Assembly (NCBI RefSeq): GCF_000717025.1
Contig: NZ_JNXG01000004.1
Location: 186,001-250,000, forward strand
Reading direction: 5' to 3'
DNA from: Streptomyces atroolivaceus
GTDB taxonomy: Bacteria > Actinomycetota > Actinomycetes > Streptomycetales > Streptomycetaceae
DNA length: 64,000 bases
Positions within the stretch are counted from its first letter, which is position 1. Each line of letters begins with the position of its first letter. Below, piece by piece: positions 8,037-15,078 of the stretch. The translations under genes and the position numbers were made by a program. The notes beneath the pieces were generated by a model. It was not told the origin of the DNA and searched no databases. It saw only the letters and a program-made list of their open reading frames with translations.

Positions 8037-8696
8037 TCAGGTTCCGGCCGGGGCTCCGGCCGCCGGAGCGGCGGTTGCGGGGGCCGGACGACGGACGACG
8101 AGAGCCGCGAGGGCTCCTGCGAGGAACAGGGCGAGGACCGAGACGGCCGTGCCCAGCCAGCCCGCGCCCAGCCACTGGCCGCCGACGTAGCCGAGGCCCA
8201 CGCTGTAGACCGCCCAGGCGACCCCGGCCACGGCCGACCAGGGCAGGAACTCCTTCACCTTGCGGTGCGCCGCCCCGGCACCCAGGGAGACGACGGACCG
8301 GCCGGCCGGGGCGAAGCGGGCGATGACGACGAGCGCTCCGCCGCCACGGCTCAGCGCCGCACCGAGGTGCTGCTGTGCGGAGGTGAGGCGGCGGGAGCGG
8401 GCTATCGCCCGGTCCAGGCGGTCGCCACCGCGCCAGGCGAGGCGGTACGCCACGAGGTCGCCGAGCACCGAGGCGGTGGCCGCGCAGAGGATCAGCGCCA
8501 GAAGTGAGGGCACCTGGCGGGTGGCCTCGCCTGCCGCCGCGGTGACCGTGGTCGTGCTCGCGGCCGCAGCCGTGGCCGCGGTGATCACCAGCACGCCGCT
8601 GGGGAGGACGGGCAGGAAGACGTCCAGGAGCACCGAGAGGGCGACCACCGCGTAGATCCATGGGCTGCCGGTCAGCGCACCCACCGTCTCGAGCAC
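8037..8696 (-). CDS. DedA/VTT-family membrane protein
   Basis: A 219-residue polytopic membrane protein of the DedA (VTT domain) family. It shows the two re-entrant motifs: 'LDVFLPVLPSGVLV' early, and 'RFAPAGRSVVSLGAGAA' (about residues 135-151), whose conserved Arg is needed for function in characterised DedA proteins. These proteins act in lipid scrambling (undecaprenyl-phosphate or phosphatidylethanolamine recycling) and membrane homeostasis. I place the start at GTG 8696 because GGGGAG lies 7 bases upstream; an alternative TTG at 8729 lacks such a site. The C-terminal tail is Ala/Pro-rich. Confidence 0.8.
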   Translation of the reverse strand: MLETVGALTGSPWIYAVVALSVLLDVFLPVLPSGVLVITAATAAAASTTTVTAAAGEATRQVPSLLALILCAATASVLGDLVAYRLAWRGGDRLDRAIARSRRLTSAQQHLGAALSRGGGALVVIARFAPAGRSVVSLGAGAAHRKVKEFLPWSAVAGVAWAVYSVGLGYVGGQWLGAGWLGTAVSVLALFLAGALAALVVRRPAPATAAPAAGAPAGT

Positions 8697-8853
8697 TTTG
8701 CTACTCCCCGTTCCGGTGTTCCGTGCCAACGCCGCGACGTCGCAGGGGAGCGGCAGGAGCGGCAGGGTCAGCTGTACAGCGTACGCCTGCCGTTCACCTG
8801 GTTCACCTGGTATTCGCAGGGTGGGAGGCCGATGTCGCGCAGGTCACGCACGA

Positions 8854-8889
8854 ACCCGGCCCCCCTCCTGCGCAGGAGGGGGGCCGGGT
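8854..8889. terminator. Strong hairpin terminator downstream of the DoxX gene
   Basis: A perfect 17-bp stem with a 2-base loop lies immediately downstream of the minus-strand DoxX gene (left arm ACCCGGCCCCCCTCCTG at 8854-8870, right arm 8873-8889). There is no long U tract, as is usual in Streptomyces. Confidence 0.85.
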
Positions 8890-8904
8890 CAGCGGAACGT
8901 GCGG

Positions 8905-9348
8905 TCAGACCGAGACGGCCTGGGTCTTCTCGCGGGCCGGTTCGCTCGCGCGTGCGGAGCCGCCGCGCGAGAACAGCCCGTCCAGGGCCACGGCGCCGGG
9001 CCCGGTGAAGACCAGCAGGAGGAAGGCCCAGCAGAACAGGGCCGAGGCCTCCCCGCCGTTCTGCAGGGGGAACAGCGACTCGGGCTGGTGCACCTTGAAG
9101 TACGCGTAGGCCATGGAGCCGGAGGCTATGAACGCGGCGATACGGGTGCCGAGGCCTAGCGCGACCAGGGTGCCGCCGACCAGCTGGATCACCGCGGCGT
9201 ACCAGCCTGGCCAGGTGCCGGTGGGGACGCTGCCGCCGCCGAGTACTCCGAAGAGCGAGGCGGCGCCGTGGCAGGCGAAGAGGAAGCCGATGACGACGCG
9301 GAAGAGGCCGAGTGCGTAGGGCTGGGCCTGGTTCAGACGTATGACCAT
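8905..9348 (-). CDS. DoxX family membrane protein
   Basis: A 147-residue four-helix membrane protein of the DoxX family. It shows 'LGLFRVVIGFLFACHGAASLF' in helix 1, 'GGTLVALGLGTRIAAFIA' in helix 2 and 'AYFKVHQP' between helices. DoxX-like proteins occur in redox and oxidative-stress systems (for example the mycobacterial membrane-associated oxidoreductase complex), but many members have no known role. A short, relatively AT-rich promoter region with a perfect palindrome lies upstream, suggesting regulation by a dimeric repressor. A strong hairpin terminator follows the gene. Confidence 0.85.
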   Translation of the reverse strand: MVIRLNQAQPYALGLFRVVIGFLFACHGAASLFGVLGGGSVPTGTWPGWYAAVIQLVGGTLVALGLGTRIAAFIASGSMAYAYFKVHQPESLFPLQNGGEASALFCWAFLLLVFTGPGAVALDGLFSRGGSARASEPAREKTQAVSV

Positions 9349-9399
9349 GGGGGGGTGGGGCTCCTTCGGTCTGGGGACGGGAACCGATCGGGGCCCCTC

Positions 9400-9431
9400 A
9401 GGTTAGGGTGACCTCAGTATTACTTGCAAGT
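9400..9431 (-). promoter_or_regulatory. Promoter and palindromic operator of the DoxX gene
   Basis: On the minus strand a -35-like TTGCAA (9429-9424) and a -10-like TAACCT (9405-9400) are separated by 18 bp. The -35 box sits inside the perfect palindrome ACTTGCAAGT (9422-9431). Such ACTT..AAGT dyads are typical of MarR/HxlR-type repressor sites, so repression of the promoter is likely. No such regulator is encoded next to it. Confidence 0.55.
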
Positions 9432-9461
9432 TCAACATTCTGTCGAGTGGCTGAAAATAGG

Positions 9462-11177
9462 TCATTCGTTCGAGGTTAGTGTGCGGTCCAGAACGGTCTC
9501 GAACTGGGCGCCCGTAGGCCTGGCTCTGGCCTGAACCAATGTCAGCGCAGCTTTCCGGCCGTGCAGGGTGAGGGTCATGAGCTGGTTGCCGAACCACGGT
9601 CCGCCCGTCTTGCGCCAGCGCAACGGCGGGCTCCCCGTCCGTCCGTGGAGCGCCAGCGCGCGCCCGAGCCATCGGCCCGCCCGGCTCCAGCCGAAGCGGA
9701 ATCCGGTGCGGATGTATCCGGGGACGGAGTTGTGCACGGGAGAGCAGGTCAGCTGCAGGACGCGTGCGGTCGGAGCGCCGTCCGGGACGGAACCGGGCCA
9801 CTGGGGTTCGGCGATGTACGCATGGTGCACATCACCGGAGAGCACGCATACCGTCGCCGGGGCGCCGGGCCCGCGCCCCGCTTCGCCCAGGAGCTCCGAC
9901 AGGCGGCGGAAGGACTCCGGGAAGGCGGCCCAATGCTCCAGGTCACCGGCCCGGCGCACCTTCTCTCCGATGCGCGCCCAGCGCTCGCCCCGCCCGCCGC
10001 GGCACAGTGCCGCGTTCCAGGTCTCCGCTTCGTGTATGAGGGGTGGCAGCAGCCACGGCAGCGAGGTGCCGATCAGCAGATGGTCGTACGCGCCGGGGTC
10101 CGAGAGCATCTCCTCGCGCAGCCAGCGCTCCTCCTCGTCACGGAGCATCGACCGCTGCTGCTCCTCGAGATTCCGGGCCGCCCGGGTGTCCACCATCAGC
10201 AGCCGGACTCGGCCGAAAACACGCCTGTAGCTCCAACGGGTCCGTGCGGGGTCGGCGTCCGCCGCCGCCGCGTGGCCCCGGAGGATCTCGGTGCCGTCCG
10301 GGACGGCGCGTACGGCCGCGTAGACCGGGTCGGCCTCCAGCGCCTCGGGGGAGAGGTTGCCGAGGTGCTGATAGACCCAGTACGACATGAGCCCGCTGAC
10401 GATCCGCTCGTGCCACCAGGGAGTACGACGCATGTCCCGCACCCAGGCGGCGCTCGTGTTCCAGTCGTCCACGACGTCGTGGTCGTCGAAGATCATGCAG
10501 CTGGGGACCGTGGAGAGGAGCCACCGCACGTCCGGGTCGCGCCAGGACTCGTCGTAGAGAAGGGTGTACTCCTCGTAGTCCGCGACCTCCGCGCCGGGAG
10601 CCTCGCTCAGATCGCGGCGTGCCGCGAGCCGCCGCTGGGTGGCCGGGGACGTCTCGTCCGCGTACACCTGGTCGCCGAGCAGCAGGAGGACGTCGGGGCG
10701 TACCGCTCCGGGGTCGGCGGCGAGGCTCGCGGCCAGCGTGTCGAGAGCGTCGGGGCCGATGGGGTCTCCCCCGGTCGAGCGCAGCCGGGAACCCGGGGAA
10801 GTGTCGTGCCCGTGGGCCGGCGGGGCCGCCCACCGGCAGGAGCCGAAGGCGACCCGGACCGGACCCGCCTCGTCGGCCTGCGGTGCGGCGGGCGTGGTGA
10901 TGGTGCTGGGCGGGAAGCGGGAGTCCTCGGGCGGCCACACGCGGCGGCCGTCGAGCAGCACCTCGTAGGGCGTGGTCGAGCCGGGTGACAGGCCCGTGAC
11001 CACCACCAGGGCGTAGTGGTGGCCCTGGACGGCGAACGTGGGGGAGGCGCCGGCCGCCCCGTCGGCGCAGCGGACCTCCGCGGTGCAGGGCCTGGTCGCC
11101 TCCACCCAGACCGTCGCCCGTGAGCCGGACTCCCAGTCGACGTACCTCAGCAGTGGTCCCAGGCGTAGCCCGGCCAT
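9462..11177 (-). CDS. Alkaline phosphatase D (PhoD)-type metallophosphatase
   Basis: A 571-residue protein. A fibronectin-like N-terminal part (about residues 1-110) is followed by a metallophosphatase core with the PhoD motifs: 'VLLLLGDQVYADE' (about residues 165-177), 'SCMIFDDHDVVDDWN', and 'VCVLSGDVHHAYIAEP' near the C-terminus, supplying Asp, His and Asn ligands for Fe/Ca. PhoD enzymes hydrolyse phosphodiesters or monoesters. Unlike classic PhoD it shows no Tat signal peptide, so it may act in the cytoplasm or leave by another route. ATG 11177 is preceded by GAGGAGGG; longer readings have no such site. Confidence 0.85.
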   Translation of the reverse strand: MAGLRLGPLLRYVDWESGSRATVWVEATRPCTAEVRCADGAAGASPTFAVQGHHYALVVVTGLSPGSTTPYEVLLDGRRVWPPEDSRFPPSTITTPAAPQADEAGPVRVAFGSCRWAAPPAHGHDTSPGSRLRSTGGDPIGPDALDTLAASLAADPGAVRPDVLLLLGDQVYADETSPATQRRLAARRDLSEAPGAEVADYEEYTLLYDESWRDPDVRWLLSTVPSCMIFDDHDVVDDWNTSAAWVRDMRRTPWWHERIVSGLMSYWVYQHLGNLSPEALEADPVYAAVRAVPDGTEILRGHAAAADADPARTRWSYRRVFGRVRLLMVDTRAARNLEEQQRSMLRDEEERWLREEMLSDPGAYDHLLIGTSLPWLLPPLIHEAETWNAALCRGGRGERWARIGEKVRRAGDLEHWAAFPESFRRLSELLGEAGRGPGAPATVCVLSGDVHHAYIAEPQWPGSVPDGAPTARVLQLTCSPVHNSVPGYIRTGFRFGWSRAGRWLGRALALHGRTGSPPLRWRKTGGPWFGNQLMTLTLHGRKAALTLVQARARPTGAQFETVLDRTLTSNE

Positions 11178-11269
11178 GTGTGCCCTCCTCGCGTCGCCGT
11201 GACCGATGGCTCCGTAGGGTACGGGGCGGCGGAGGAGGGCGGCTGGATCCGCCGGGGCGGGAGGGTCGG

Positions 11270-11914
11270 TCAGCAGCCGTTGAGGACGGACTGCAGGGCG
11301 CTCTTCTCGGTGGTGTCGATGCTGAGGCCGTAGTGGTGCTTGACGTGGACCCAGGCGCGGGCGTAGGTGCAGCGGTAGGCGGTGCGTGACGGGAGCCACT
11401 CGCCGGGGTCCTGGTCGCTCTTGGACTGGTTGACGTTGTCGGTGACCGCGATGAGCTGAGGGCGGGTCAGGTCGTTGGCGAAGGACTGGCGCTGGGTGTT
11501 GGTCCAGCCGCTGGCCCCGGAGCGCCAGGCCTCGGCGAGCGGGACCATGTGGTCGATGTCCAGGTCGGACGCGGCGGTCCAGGTGGCGCCGTCGTACTGC
11601 GAGTACCAACTGCCGCTCGTCGCGGCACAGGCGGAGTCCTGGACGACGCCGGTGCCGTCCCGCTTCAGGACCACTTCGCGGGTGTTGCAGGCCCCGGACT
11701 GGGTGATCCAGTGCGGGAACTTGTCGCGGCTGTAGCCGGACGAGGAGCCCTCGGTGGAGACGGCGAGCTGACTCAGATACGTACGGGCGGTCGAGGCGCT
11801 GACCGGGGTGGGCATCGCGGCCTGGGCGGTCGGGGCCGTGAGAAGCCCGGTGGTTGCGGCGAGCGCGGCCGAGGCGGCGACGACGGCTATGCGACGCGCG
11901 TAGCTACCGGACAT
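11270..11914 (-). CDS. Secreted HNH endonuclease (DUF1524-like)
   Basis: A 214-residue secreted protein with a signal peptide (about residues 1-33: charged 'SYARRI', then AVVAASAALAATTGLL, cleavage after AQA). The mature part belongs to the HNH/DUF1524 nuclease group. The catalytic segment is 'SDLDIDHMVPLAEAWRSGA' (about residues 118-136), and 'NQSKSDQDPGEWLP' and 'CTYARAWVHVKHHYGL' follow, both standard in this family. Cysteines at about residues 77, 96, 187 and 214 probably form disulfides. It likely degrades extracellular DNA for nutrients. ATG 11914 follows AAGGGAG at a good distance. Confidence 0.85.
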   Translation of the reverse strand: MSGSYARRIAVVAASAALAATTGLLTAPTAQAAMPTPVSASTARTYLSQLAVSTEGSSSGYSRDKFPHWITQSGACNTREVVLKRDGTGVVQDSACAATSGSWYSQYDGATWTAASDLDIDHMVPLAEAWRSGASGWTNTQRQSFANDLTRPQLIAVTDNVNQSKSDQDPGEWLPSRTAYRCTYARAWVHVKHHYGLSIDTTEKSALQSVLNGC

Positions 11915-12151
11915 GCGAACTCCCTTGATGTGGGGGGACCTTGGGCAGGCGACCTGCGGGCCGGACCATCGTGTCGGCGCCGGGTTTCGGTGGGGTGGTC
12001 GCCAGGTAACAGGGTGGCGACATGCGCACGTCACATCAAGAGGTAGGACGGTCGCTCTGACGTCCCGTCCGAAAGTTGTTCGAGGCGCGGAGTTGACGGT
12101 CGGGCGGCCGCGGCGGTGCGCCGGGGGGTGCGTGCGGCCTAGGGTGGCCGC

Positions 12152-12886
12152 GTGCTGCTTCCGGTCGGTCCCGTGCTCGGCGTCGTGCTGGCCGTGCTCC
12201 TGGTGTGCGCCGCCGCCGTCGCCGCGTGGGCCTCGCTCGGCCGGTCCCGCGAGATCGCCGTCGCCGGGGTTCGGGCGGCGGTCCAGCTGGCCGTGGTCTC
12301 CCTGCTCATCGGCTGGGTGGTGCGCTCCCTGGGGCCGCTGCTCGGCTTCCTGGCGCTGATGTTCGCAGTCGCGGTGCGTACCGCCGGCCGGCGGATCACC
12401 CGTAACCGCACCTGGTGGTGGGCCGCGCTGCCCATCGGCGCGGGCGTCGTGCCCGTGGTCGTGGCGCTGCTGCTCACCGGGCTCCTCCCGCTACGCGGCA
12501 TCGCGCTCATCCCGGTCACGGGCATCCTCATCGGCGGTGCGCTCACCGCGACCGTGCTCGGCGGGCGGCGTGCGCTGGACGAGCTCGGGACGCGGCGGGG
12601 GGAGGTGGAGGCCGGGATGGCGCTCGGCCTGCTCGACCGGGACGCCCGGCTGGAGATCGCCCGTCCCGCGGCGTCGGACGCGCTCCTCCCCGGGCTGGAC
12701 CAGACCCGGACCGTGGGGCTCGTCACCTTGCCCGGTGCCTTCGTGGGCATGCTGCTGGGCGGCGCCTCGCCCGTGGAGGCGGGCGCCGTGCAGCTGTTCG
12801 TCCTGGTGGCTCTGCTGGCGGTGCAGGTGGTCGCCGTCGCGCTGGTGCTGGAGCTGGTCGCGCGGGGCGTGCTGCACAGGGAGTGA
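12152..12886 (+). CDS. FetB/YbbM-like ABC transporter permease
   Basis: A 244-residue membrane protein of the UPF0014 (YbbM/FetB) family. It shows 'SREIAVAGVRAAVQLAVVS' near residue 31, 'AVAVRTAGRRI' and 'DQTRTVGLVTLPGAFVGML' (about residues 188-206), all family hallmarks. In E. coli FetB works with the ATPase FetA, and the pair is implicated in iron export. No ATPase gene is adjacent here, so the partner must be elsewhere or the permease acts differently. The GTG start has a TAGGGT box ending six bases upstream and no ribosome binding site, consistent with a leaderless message. Confidence 0.85.
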   Translation: MLLPVGPVLGVVLAVLLVCAAAVAAWASLGRSREIAVAGVRAAVQLAVVSLLIGWVVRSLGPLLGFLALMFAVAVRTAGRRITRNRTWWWAALPIGAGVVPVVVALLLTGLLPLRGIALIPVTGILIGGALTATVLGGRRALDELGTRRGEVEAGMALGLLDRDARLEIARPAASDALLPGLDQTRTVGLVTLPGAFVGMLLGGASPVEAGAVQLFVLVALLAVQVVAVALVLELVARGVLHRE

Positions 12887-12984
12887 GGCGCGGCGGGTGC
12901 GCTTCAGGGGGTGGGGCGGGGTGTCCCTGAGCCCGCGGGGCCCCAGCCGGGTCCCCGAGGCGCACCCCGGGGGCCCGGGAAGGG

Positions 12985-13647
12985 CTACGAGGCGTCGATG
13001 TGCAGACGGATCGAACCGTCCGCGCCCGCTTCCACCCTGAGCCGGGTCAGGTCCTCGACATGGGCGTCGGGGGAGAGCGCGGCCGCGCGCGGGCCCACGC
13101 CCACGACGCGCATGCCTGCTGCCCGGCCCGCCGTGATGCCCGCCTCGGAGTCCTCGAACACGATGCAGTCCGCCGGGTCGAAGCCCAGCTCGGCCGCGCC
13201 CTTGAGGAAGCCCTCGGGGTCCGGCTTACTGGCGCCGACCATCTCGGCGGTGACGCGCGTCTCCGGCATCGGCAGGGCCGCTGCCGTCATCCGGGCCTGG
13301 GCGAGAGCCTCGTCGGCCGAGGTCACGAGCGCGTGGGGGAGAGTGGCGATCGACGCCATGAAGGCGGTGGCGCCGCCGATGGGCACCACGCCGTCCGTGT
13401 CGGCGGTCTCCTCGGCGAGCATGACGCGGTTCTCCGCGTAGTTCTGCTCCATCGGCCGGTCCGGCAGCAGGGCGGCCATCGTGGCGTAGCCCTGGCGGCC
13501 GTGGACCACCTTGAGCGCGGCCTCGGGGTCGAGCCCCTGTGCGATCGCCCAGCGGCGCCAGCAGCGCTCCACCACCGCGTCGGAGTTCACGAGGGTGCCG
13601 TCCATGTCCAGCAGGAGGGCGCGGGCTTCGAGGACGGTGGCCGGCAT
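12985..13647 (-). CDS. HAD-superfamily phosphatase
   Basis: A 220-residue HAD-IA hydrolase. Motif I is 'LLLDMDGTLVNSD' (nucleophile Asp about residue 12, acid/base Asp two further), motif II is 'ALVTSADEALAQARM', motif III is 'GASKPDPEGFL' (Lys), and motif IV is 'CIVFEDSEAGITAG'. The C1-type cap and overall look resemble sugar-phosphate or 2-deoxyglucose-6-phosphate phosphatases. The true substrate is unknown. ATG 13647 is chosen because CTGGAG lies 7 bases upstream; ATG 13653 is too close to it. A longer in-frame reading through the octanucleotide repeat upstream is not supported. Confidence 0.85.
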   Translation of the reverse strand: MPATVLEARALLLDMDGTLVNSDAVVERCWRRWAIAQGLDPEAALKVVHGRQGYATMAALLPDRPMEQNYAENRVMLAEETADTDGVVPIGGATAFMASIATLPHALVTSADEALAQARMTAAALPMPETRVTAEMVGASKPDPEGFLKGAAELGFDPADCIVFEDSEAGITAGRAAGMRVVGVGPRAAALSPDAHVEDLTRLRVEAGADGSIRLHIDAS

Positions 13648-13688
13648 CGGCATGCTCCAGAGCGCGGGGGAACAGCTCATAGCTGCGG

Positions 13689-13753
13689 AGGAAGAAAACA
13701 AGTAGCCCCGCCCGCCGGTCAGGGAGAACGAGCGGAGGCTACTTTGTTTCTCC
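13689..13753 (-). other. Inverted repeat upstream of the HAD phosphatase gene
   Basis: Arms GTAGCC-type (13689-13707 and 13737-13753) match over about 16 bp with one bulge; the core AAGTAGCC/GGCTACTT pairs perfectly. The element lies 40-105 bp upstream of the HAD gene's start, so it could be a 5'-leader hairpin or an operator. Its role is not known. Confidence 0.4.
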
Positions 13754-13792
13754 ACGGTACAAAAACCTGCGCCGAAACGCCAATCCTGCACC

Positions 13793-13872
13793 GGAACGCC
13801 GGAACGCCGGAACGCCGGAACGCCGGAACGCCGGAACGCCGGAACGCCGGAACGCCGGAACGCCGGGACGCC
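13793..13872. repeat. Octanucleotide tandem repeat, nine perfect GGAACGCC units
   Basis: Nine exact copies of GGAACGCC run from 13793 to 13864, followed by one degenerate unit (GGGACGCC, 13865-13872). The array lies between the 3' end of the peptidoglycan-binding-domain gene and the 5' region of the HAD phosphatase gene. Exact copies imply recent slippage. Confidence 0.95.
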
Positions 13873-13941
13873 GGTCAAGAGGGCCGGGGCGGTGTCATGC
13901 AGCCCGCGCGCCGGCGCGCGGGCCCGTCTCGGGAGCCCGTC

Positions 13942-14940
13942 TCAGGAGCGGCGTCCCCTGCCGTTCGTCTGCGCCTCCAGGGCGCGGCGTGTCTCCGGGC
14001 CGTAGACGCCCGGCGGGTCGCTCCTGACCGACACCCACCTCTGGAACTCGGAGACGGCCTCCTCCACCCGCTCCGTGTAGGCGCCGTCGTCCGGCCCCCG
14101 GTAGACCCAGATCTCCTGGAGCCGCCGCTGGAGCTCGGAGACCTCCGAGCCGCGGTCCCCGCGTCGCAGCGTGACCCCGGACAACTCCTCCGCGGGCGGC
14201 GTCGCCGCTGCCGTGGTGGGGGCCTTCGTCGCGGACGCCGAGGGGGCCGGGGACTTCGAAGCGGCGGCCGAAGGCGACGCCGACGGACTCTTCGACGGGG
14301 TGGGGGACGCCGAAGCCGAAGCCGAAGTCGAAGTCGACGCCGACGCCGACCGGGACGGCGTGGCCGAGGGTGACGCGGAGGGGGACGCGGACACGGACGC
14401 GGCCGGCTGGCTGCCCGCGTCCGGTGCGCTCGTGGTGACCTCGGGCGGCAGCGCCGTGTCCCTGCTGTCGTCGTCGTCGAACAGGCCGCCCGCGAATGCG
14501 GCCGTGCCCACCACCGCTGCCACCGCGGCCCCCACGGCGACGACGGCGAAGGGCCGCCGACGGCGCGGCTGCACGGGATCGGGCCCACTGCCCGCGTAGG
14601 CCGCGGCGGTACGCCGACGGGCCTCGTCCGCGGTGACCGCGCGGGGCGGAGGGCCCGGAACGGGCCCTGGCGCTCCGGGCCCCGGCGCCCCGCCGGGCGC
14701 GCCGTCCAAAAACAGCGGCATCGTCGTGGCGGCACCGGGCGCGCCGTCGTCCTGCGTGTGGTCGCTGTTCAGCGTCACGTACGGCCGGATCCGCAGCGGG
14801 TCGAAGTCCTCGGCCGCCGCCACCTCCGCCGCACGGGCGTCCCGCCCCGTCCGCGCGGCCGTCCCGGCTCCGCAGGCGCACCCCGCCCCGGGTCTCGCAC
14901 TCCGCTCGTCGCCGCACTCCGGGCACATATGTCCGGTCAT
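13942..14940 (-). CDS. Membrane-anchored peptidoglycan-binding-domain protein
   Basis: A 332-residue protein. The N-terminus has a Cys-rich zinc-ribbon-like start (CPECG, then CACG). A cytoplasmic Pro/Gly-rich region ends in 'PRRRRPF', and a single membrane helix follows (about residues 130-153: AVVAVGAAVAAVVGTAAFAGG). Next comes a low-complexity Ser/Ala/Pro-rich linker of about 90 residues and a C-terminal PG_binding_1 domain (about residues 255-325: 'LRRGDRGSEVSELQRRLQ', 'YGPETRRALEAQ'). The outside domain should bind the cell wall, while the Cys-rich end stays in the cytoplasm, so it could link the envelope to an intracellular partner. Confidence 0.8.
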   Translation of the reverse strand: MTGHMCPECGDERSARPGAGCACGAGTAARTGRDARAAEVAAAEDFDPLRIRPYVTLNSDHTQDDGAPGAATTMPLFLDGAPGGAPGPGAPGPVPGPPPRAVTADEARRRTAAAYAGSGPDPVQPRRRRPFAVVAVGAAVAAVVGTAAFAGGLFDDDDSRDTALPPEVTTSAPDAGSQPAASVSASPSASPSATPSRSASASTSTSASASASPTPSKSPSASPSAAASKSPAPSASATKAPTTAAATPPAEELSGVTLRRGDRGSEVSELQRRLQEIWVYRGPDDGAYTERVEEAVSEFQRWVSVRSDPPGVYGPETRRALEAQTNGRGRRS

Positions 14941-15078
14941 CGTGGGTTCCCCTCCCCTTTGAACTGCCTGCGATTATGCAGGCCGCCGCATGGAAGCCCA
15001 ACGCCCGCAGTCCTGCTCGGCAGGCCATAACGGCACACAGCGGCCAGGATGGGGGTGAAGCGGACCGAGGAGATGCTC

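Noticed and set aside
13648..13878. N-terminal extension of the HAD phosphatase through the octanucleotide array, which reads as a repeated Arg-Ser-Gly-Val-Pro-type peptide
   Set aside because: A ribosome binding site sits directly before ATG 13647 and the conserved motif I lies right after it. The repeats read through only because the frame stays open in GC-rich DNA.
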